In this document: in pieces, positions 59,853-64,000 of the stretch | Numbering within the stretch: the stretch's first letter is position 1 | Layout: every line of letters begins with the position of its first letter | NCBI GenBank assembly: GCA_964195715.1 | Contig: CAXMRU010000183.1 | Location: 1 to 64,000 of the forward strand | Direction: 5' to 3' | Length of the DNA: 64,000 bases | From: Benthicola sp964195715 | GTDB taxonomy: Bacteria; Gemmatimonadota; Gemmatimonadetes; Palauibacterales; Palauibacteraceae | The notes under the pieces: model-generated | Database searches by the model: none | Seen by the model: the letters and a program-made list of their open reading frames with translations, nothing else | What the model was told of the DNA's origin: nothing | Made by a program: the position numbers and the translations under genes

Positions 59853-62177
59853 TCAGCAGGGTCGCAGACCGGCGTGTGCGACCATCACTTTCCTGCGCAC
59901 GCCGTCGTCGAACTCGATCTCGGCCCGCGTCAGCCTCCCCTCCCCCGAGACGGACAGGATCAGGCCATCGCCGAACCGCGGGTGCACCACCTTCGCACCG
60001 ACCTCCAGTCTCAGATCCTCCTGGGAATCCGAGTAGTCGTACCGTAGAGTGCCCTTCCCTTCGGCCGGGGCCTGGCGCTTGGCGCCGCGATGCCAGTCGA
60101 ACGACGTGGCGCCCGTCTCCGACCAACCCGCTCCACTGGATACCCCACGACTCGGACTTCCAAATCCCCCCTCCACGGCCGGGGTTTTTCTCGAGGTGCC
60201 GTGTCTTCGGCCTCGGACGGTGACGCCCCACCGGCGAGTCCCTCCTCCCGGCGCGCGGTAGTCGACGGGACCCTCGGGCAGCTCGGCCAGGAACGACGAT
60301 GGTGCCGAGCGCATTTCGCTGCCGTAGCGCCAGCGCCGATCGGCGTGCGAAATAAACAGCCTGTCTGCTGCCCGCGTCACGCCGACGTAGAACAGCCGCC
60401 GCTCCTCCTCCAGCTCCGCACGACTCTCCATGGCACGGGCGAGTGGAAACAGCCCGTCCTCCAGCCCGACGAGAAACACTATGGGAAACTCGAGCCCCTT
60501 GGCGTTGTGCATGGTCATGAGAGTTACGCCGGGCTCGCCCTCGTCGTAATCGTCGATATCGGCGTGCAGCGCCGACGATTGCAGGTACAGATCGAGCTCG
60601 CTGGACTCCCCGGTGGCATCGTCGACTTCCGCCGGATCGAACGTGGCCGCGGCCGCCAGCAGTTCCGTGACGTTCGCGATTCGATCCGCCCCATCCTCCT
60701 CCGTCTCCAGTGCCGCGACCATTCCGAAACTCCGGATGCACTCCTGGATCACTTCCTCGGTCGTACCCTCACGAGAGAGCTCCGACAACGCGCTCACTCC
60801 AGCAGCGAAATCCTCCAGTGCCCTGCCGCCCGCGGGCGGCACGCCGGGGAGTCCTGTCCCGAGTTCCGCAGCCGCGAGCAGGCTGATCGACCGGTCGGCC
60901 GCAGCCGCACGGAGCCGGTCCAGCGTCACGCCGCCCACGCCACGCCGGGGCCAGGACACGGCGCGAGCAAACGCGGCTTCGTCCGCGGGATTCACGGCCA
61001 ACTGCAAATAGGACAGAACGTCCTTGATCTCCCGCCGCTCGTAGAACCGGACGCCACCTACGATTCGATACGGTATGCGTGCACGCCGCAATGCGTCCTC
61101 GAACGGCCTCGACTGAGCGTTGGTCCGGTACAGAACGACGTGATCCTCCGGCCCCGTGCCTGGTCCCGCCCCCTCTATCTCTCCGACCACCCACATCGCC
61201 TCGGCGCGCTCGTCCGCCAGGCGAATGACTTGAACCGGATCTCCAGCCGGACGCGCGGTCCGCAGGGTCTTCTCCTTCCGGTCCCGGTTGTTCGAGATCA
61301 CCGCGTTGGCAACCTCCAGGATGGAGAGACTGGACCGGTAGTTCTCCTCGAGCCGGACGACCTCGGCTCCCGGAAAATCACGCTCGAAGTCGAGGATGTT
61401 CCTGATGTCGGCGCCCCGCCACCCGTAAATCGACTGGTCGTCATCACCTACCACGCAGATGTTCCCGTGCTCCTGGGCGAGTCGCTTGACGATGCGGTAC
61501 TGCGCGTGGTTCGTGTCCTGGTACTCGTCGACGAGCACGTGCCGGAAACGCGACGCATATCGATCCCCGACCTCGGGTACCCCCTCCAGGAGGCGCGCCA
61601 CGTTGGCCAGAAGATCATCGAAATCATAGGCGTTCGATCGGGCGAGGATCCGCTCATATGCCGGGTAGACCCGGGCCGTAGCCTTGGCTGCGAGGTCGAA
61701 CGCAGAGGCGGAGTACTCGTCCGGGGATACGAGCGCATTCTTAGCGTCCGAGATGCGCGCGCGCAGCAGGTTCGGCGACCAGCGTTGCGGGTCGACGTCC
61801 GCCTCTTCCATCGCGCGTTTGATCGACCGGAGCGAGTCGTCTTCCGAATAGATCGTGAAGTTCGCTCCACGCTCAAGATGCGAGCCTTCGCGTCGCAGCA
61901 GGCGCGCGGCGATCGAGTGGAACGTCCCGATCCACAACCCCCGCGGCTCCTCACCCATGAGCCCCGCAATGCGCTCACGCATCATCCCTGCCGCCTTGTT
62001 CGTGAACGTGACGGCCAGGATGCGCTCGGGTCGCTCGCCCACCTCGAGGACAAGGCGGGCGACCCTCGCCGTAAGAACCCTCGTCTTGCCCGAGCCGGCC
62101 CCGGCCAGGACGAGAAGGGGACCGTCGCCGTACTCTACGGCGTGCCTCTGCTCCGGGTTGAGAGCCAGACCAGTCAA
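59853..62177 (-). CDS. pcrA: PcrA/UvrD-type superfamily 1 DNA helicase
   Basis: 774 residues from TTG 62177, overlapping the histidine kinase stop (TTGA); the longer frame to 62492 is inside that gene. Begins LNPEQRHAVEYGDGPLLVL; Walker A AGAGSGKT near residue 26; VDEYQDTNHAQY; VGDDDQSIYGWRGAD; VTLMTMHNAKGLEFP and RRLFYVGVTRAADRL. The C-terminus has the PcrA Tudor-like part (VVHPRFGDGLILSV). 3'-5' helicase in repair and replication restart. Confidence 0.94.
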   Translation of the reverse strand: MTGLALNPEQRHAVEYGDGPLLVLAGAGSGKTRVLTARVARLVLEVGERPERILAVTFTNKAAGMMRERIAGLMGEEPRGLWIGTFHSIAARLLRREGSHLERGANFTIYSEDDSLRSIKRAMEEADVDPQRWSPNLLRARISDAKNALVSPDEYSASAFDLAAKATARVYPAYERILARSNAYDFDDLLANVARLLEGVPEVGDRYASRFRHVLVDEYQDTNHAQYRIVKRLAQEHGNICVVGDDDQSIYGWRGADIRNILDFERDFPGAEVVRLEENYRSSLSILEVANAVISNNRDRKEKTLRTARPAGDPVQVIRLADERAEAMWVVGEIEGAGPGTGPEDHVVLYRTNAQSRPFEDALRRARIPYRIVGGVRFYERREIKDVLSYLQLAVNPADEAAFARAVSWPRRGVGGVTLDRLRAAAADRSISLLAAAELGTGLPGVPPAGGRALEDFAAGVSALSELSREGTTEEVIQECIRSFGMVAALETEEDGADRIANVTELLAAAATFDPAEVDDATGESSELDLYLQSSALHADIDDYDEGEPGVTLMTMHNAKGLEFPIVFLVGLEDGLFPLARAMESRAELEEERRLFYVGVTRAADRLFISHADRRWRYGSEMRSAPSSFLAELPEGPVDYRAPGGGTRRWGVTVRGRRHGTSRKTPAVEGGFGSPSRGVSSGAGWSETGATSFDWHRGAKRQAPAEGKGTLRYDYSDSQEDLRLEVGAKVVHPRFGDGLILSVSGEGRLTRAEIEFDDGVRRKVMVAHAGLRPC

Positions 62178-63358
62178 GCGTCCGGACCCGCGAGCGGAAG
62201 AGAGATGGCGAAGCTCGTCCCCACGTCGGTGGATTCCAGCGTGATCGAGCCCTTGTGAGCGCTTACGAAGATCCGCCGAACCAGAGAGAGCCCGACGCCC
62301 CACCCGCCCTGCTTCGTCGTGACTCCCACGTCGAACAGGCGCCCACGGAGCGCGGGGTCGACCCCCGGGCCATCGTCGGCGAAGCGCAGCCGAGCCATTC
62401 CGTCTTCCGCGCCTTGCCACGTCACGCTGATCACCCCGTCGCGGCCGGCAAGCGAGTCCAGAGCATTCTTGAACAGATTCTCGAAGGCCCACTCGAGGAG
62501 CGTCTCGTTACCCAGTACCGGCGGCGCGTCCTCCGGAACCTTGGTCACGAGGCTCACGTGCTCGCGCATGGACGGTGTCCGCGCACGGAAATATCTCCCG
62601 AGCCGGTCGACCACCTCGTACAGCGACACGGGGCGGAACGCGGTTTTCCTCCCGATCAGCTCGAAACGCCGCGACACCTTCTCCAGACGCCGGACGTCGT
62701 CCTCCATCTCCTCGAGCACGCCGATTCCGTCGGGTCGCAGGGCCTCTGGCGGGGCCGTGTCCTCGAGCAGCTCGAGCCAGCCGACCAGGGAGCTCAGCGG
62801 CGTGCCCATCTGGTGCGCGGATTCCCTGGCCATTGCTGTCCAGATCCGTTCCCTCTCGCTCCGGGAGGAAGTGCGAATCATCCAGACGCCGGTGCCCACC
62901 ACGCCGAGGAGCAACATGGCCTGCAGCCACGGAATCCAACGCAGCCGCCGCAAGTAGAGAGGCACACCGTAGTGCACTACGAAATTCCGGTCGGTGTCTA
63001 CCAGCGGAGGATTCTCCGCATCCAGGCTCTCCACATAGCGGCGCACACGCTCCACGTGATCGGGATCGTCGAGCTTCGCCTCGAAGGGGAGGTTGCGGGT
63101 CAGGGTCGGGGAGCCCTCCATGTCCGTCTGCACGACCGGAATTCCCAGGTCGTACAGCTGAAGTAGGAGCTTGAACTCGGATTCCGCGGTCATGCCTTCC
63201 GGAGACGCGACGGCCTGCACCACCTGGAAGTAGATGTGGCTGAACACAGCTGCGTTGGCCCGCATCTCCTGCGACAGCTGCCAGGTGTAGGCGAGATAGG
63301 ATATCAGGACCGCAGAGAATGCGGCGACGATGCCGATCGGTACCAGTCGCCGGATCAC
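62174..63358 (-). CDS. Orphan membrane sensor histidine kinase
   Basis: 394 residues. Two membrane helices, near residues 5-25 and 140-165, with a 110-residue extracytoplasmic sensor between. H-box AHQMGTPLSSLVGWL with His near 182, then an HATPase_c domain: N-box ENLFKNALDSL, G1 FADDGPGVDP, G2 GGWGVGLSLVRRI. The H-box has HQMGTP in place of the common HELRTP. GTG start overlapping serS by four bases. No response regulator lies in the window, so its partner is elsewhere. Confidence 0.88.
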   Translation of the reverse strand: MIRRLVPIGIVAAFSAVLISYLAYTWQLSQEMRANAAVFSHIYFQVVQAVASPEGMTAESEFKLLLQLYDLGIPVVQTDMEGSPTLTRNLPFEAKLDDPDHVERVRRYVESLDAENPPLVDTDRNFVVHYGVPLYLRRLRWIPWLQAMLLLGVVGTGVWMIRTSSRSERERIWTAMARESAHQMGTPLSSLVGWLELLEDTAPPEALRPDGIGVLEEMEDDVRRLEKVSRRFELIGRKTAFRPVSLYEVVDRLGRYFRARTPSMREHVSLVTKVPEDAPPVLGNETLLEWAFENLFKNALDSLAGRDGVISVTWQGAEDGMARLRFADDGPGVDPALRGRLFDVGVTTKQGGWGVGLSLVRRIFVSAHKGSITLESTDVGTSFAISLPLAGPDA

Positions 63359-64000
63359 GAAACCGTAAGTTTCTCCTGTCGCACTCGGTCGCGCAGCGCC
63401 TCGGGGACGATCACGCTGCCGTCCTCCTGCTGGTTATTTTCGAGCACGGCCGCCAGGATTCTCGCCAGCGCGACGCCCGACCCGTTGAGCGTATGCACGA
63501 ACGAGGGCTTCGCAGTCCCGTCCGCTCGATACCGGATGTCGGCTCGCCTCGCCTGGTAGTCGGTGTAACAAGAGCAACTCGACACTTCCAACCACCGGCC
63601 CACGCCCGCCGACCACACCTCGAGATCGTACGTGATCGCGTTGGCGAATCCGAGGTCGCCGGCCGGAAGGAGAATTCGGCGATACGGAAGCTCCAGCTTC
63701 TCGAGCACGGTCTCCGCGTGACGCGTGAGCACCTCGAGCTCGTCCCCGGAGGCCTCCGGCTCCGTAAACCGCACGAGCTCCACCTTGTCGAACTGGTGCA
63801 CCCGCAGGAGTCCGCGAGTGTCGCGACCCGCCGCCCCTGCCTCCCGACGGAAGCAAGGAGTATACGCGACATAGGCTATCGGAAGCTCACGTCCGTCGAG
63901 AATCTCACCGCGATGAAGGTTCGTAAGTGGGACCTCGGCAGTCGGTATGAGAAACAGGTCGTCCGGCTCCGTCCGATACTGGTCCTCTTCGAACTTCGGA
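63355..64000 (-). CDS. serS: Seryl-tRNA synthetase SerS (partial, N-terminus off the right edge)
   Basis: C-terminal half, about 215 residues. Reads EEDQYRTEPDDLFLIPTAEVPL (in parts), then motif 2 with YTPCFRREAGAAGRDTRGL and HQFDKVELV, and motif 3 as LNGSGVALARILAAVLEN near the end, with the usual C-terminus VIVPEALRDRV. Charges tRNA(Ser), and also supplies Ser-tRNA(Sec) to SelA. The N-terminal coiled-coil arm lies beyond the window. Confidence 0.95.
   Translation of the reverse strand, partial: PKFEEDQYRTEPDDLFLIPTAEVPLTNLHRGEILDGRELPIAYVAYTPCFRREAGAAGRDTRGLLRVHQFDKVELVRFTEPEASGDELEVLTRHAETVLEKLELPYRRILLPAGDLGFANAITYDLEVWSAGVGRWLEVSSCSCYTDYQARRADIRYRADGTAKPSFVHTLNGSGVALARILAAVLENNQQEDGSVIVPEALRDRVRQEKLTVS

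Noticed and set aside
62178..62492. N-terminal extension of the helicase
   Set aside because: The region is the 3' end of the kinase gene in another frame; PcrA normally starts a few residues before the Q motif LNPEQ.
1..64000. tRNA genes, T-box leaders, riboswitches, IS elements and CRISPR arrays
   Set aside because: I looked in the intergenic gaps and saw no cloverleaf, T-box consensus, direct-repeat array, transposase or terminal inverted repeats.

Overview
The window reads as chromosomal core genome of a high-GC, diderm bacterium, most probably a member of Gemmatimonadota. Reasons: an outer-membrane lipid transport set (MlaE, MlaF, MlaD), a GmhB-type heptose phosphatase, several lipoproteins and a TonB-like protein point to an outer membrane; a DUF4175 giant coiled-coil protein, an M14 peptidase with a C-terminal amidotransferase-like part and a Ser/Thr kinase with a membrane tail are combinations I associate with Gemmatimonadota. 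The taxon is an inference, not a measurement. I see no insertion sequence, prophage, CRISPR array, tRNA or rRNA, and no gene-free stretch above 300 bases; the longest gaps are about 120 to 190 bases.

Layout. 1-18.1 kb, minus strand: one almost gapless run from thioredoxin through rsmI, DUF4175 protein, TPR lipoprotein, an 'asparagine synthetase B-like' exported protein, an aminotransferase, a TonB-like protein, valS, an Ig-like lipoprotein, selA, gmhB-like, purN and purH (purH runs off the left edge). 18.2-25.9 kb: methylmalonyl-CoA epimerase (+), a small lipoprotein, clpB and hsp20 (-), an M14 peptidase (-) and a divergent lipoprotein (+). 26.0-28.6 kb: mlaEFD-type transporter (+). 28.6-37.5 kb, minus: Ser/Thr kinase, Nif3-like protein, proS, hisS, bacilliredoxin, folC, accD, rodA. 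37.5-41.8 kb, minus: the rest of the rod-shape operon, in the order mreB, mreC, mreD, mrdA, rodA. 42-55 kb, minus: ald, then M16 peptidase, pnp, rpsO, ribF, truB, rbfA, DUF503 protein, infB, L7Ae-like protein, nusA, rimP, the classic translation and RNA-processing cluster. 55.1-57.2 kb, minus: pgeF-like and murA. 57.3-59.8 kb, plus: ptsN-type EIIA, a PII-like protein, a DUF948-like membrane protein, a zinc phospholipase C-like protein. 59.9-64 kb, minus: a PcrA/UvrD helicase, an orphan histidine kinase and serS (cut by the right edge).

How it works together: most genes serve translation (four aminoacyl-tRNA synthetases, IF2, NusA, RimP, RbfA, TruB, S15, SelA), envelope growth (MurA, MreBCD, PBP2, RodA, Mla) and central metabolism (purines, folate, fatty acids). 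Genes are tightly packed: twelve junctions are four-base start/stop overlaps, and eleven of these use GTG or TTG as the start.

Points most worth a second look: MurA carries Asp where the fosfomycin-sensitive enzyme has its active-site Cys; a promoter-like sequence followed by an intrinsic terminator sits in front of rimP-nusA-infB, suggesting attenuation; a TonB-like N-terminus lacks the TonB C-terminal domain; the DUF4175/TPR/amidotransferase-like trio looks like a dedicated envelope module; and an EIIA-Ntr gene is followed directly by a degenerate PII-like gene. I did not find a clearly new defence, mobile or biosynthetic system.
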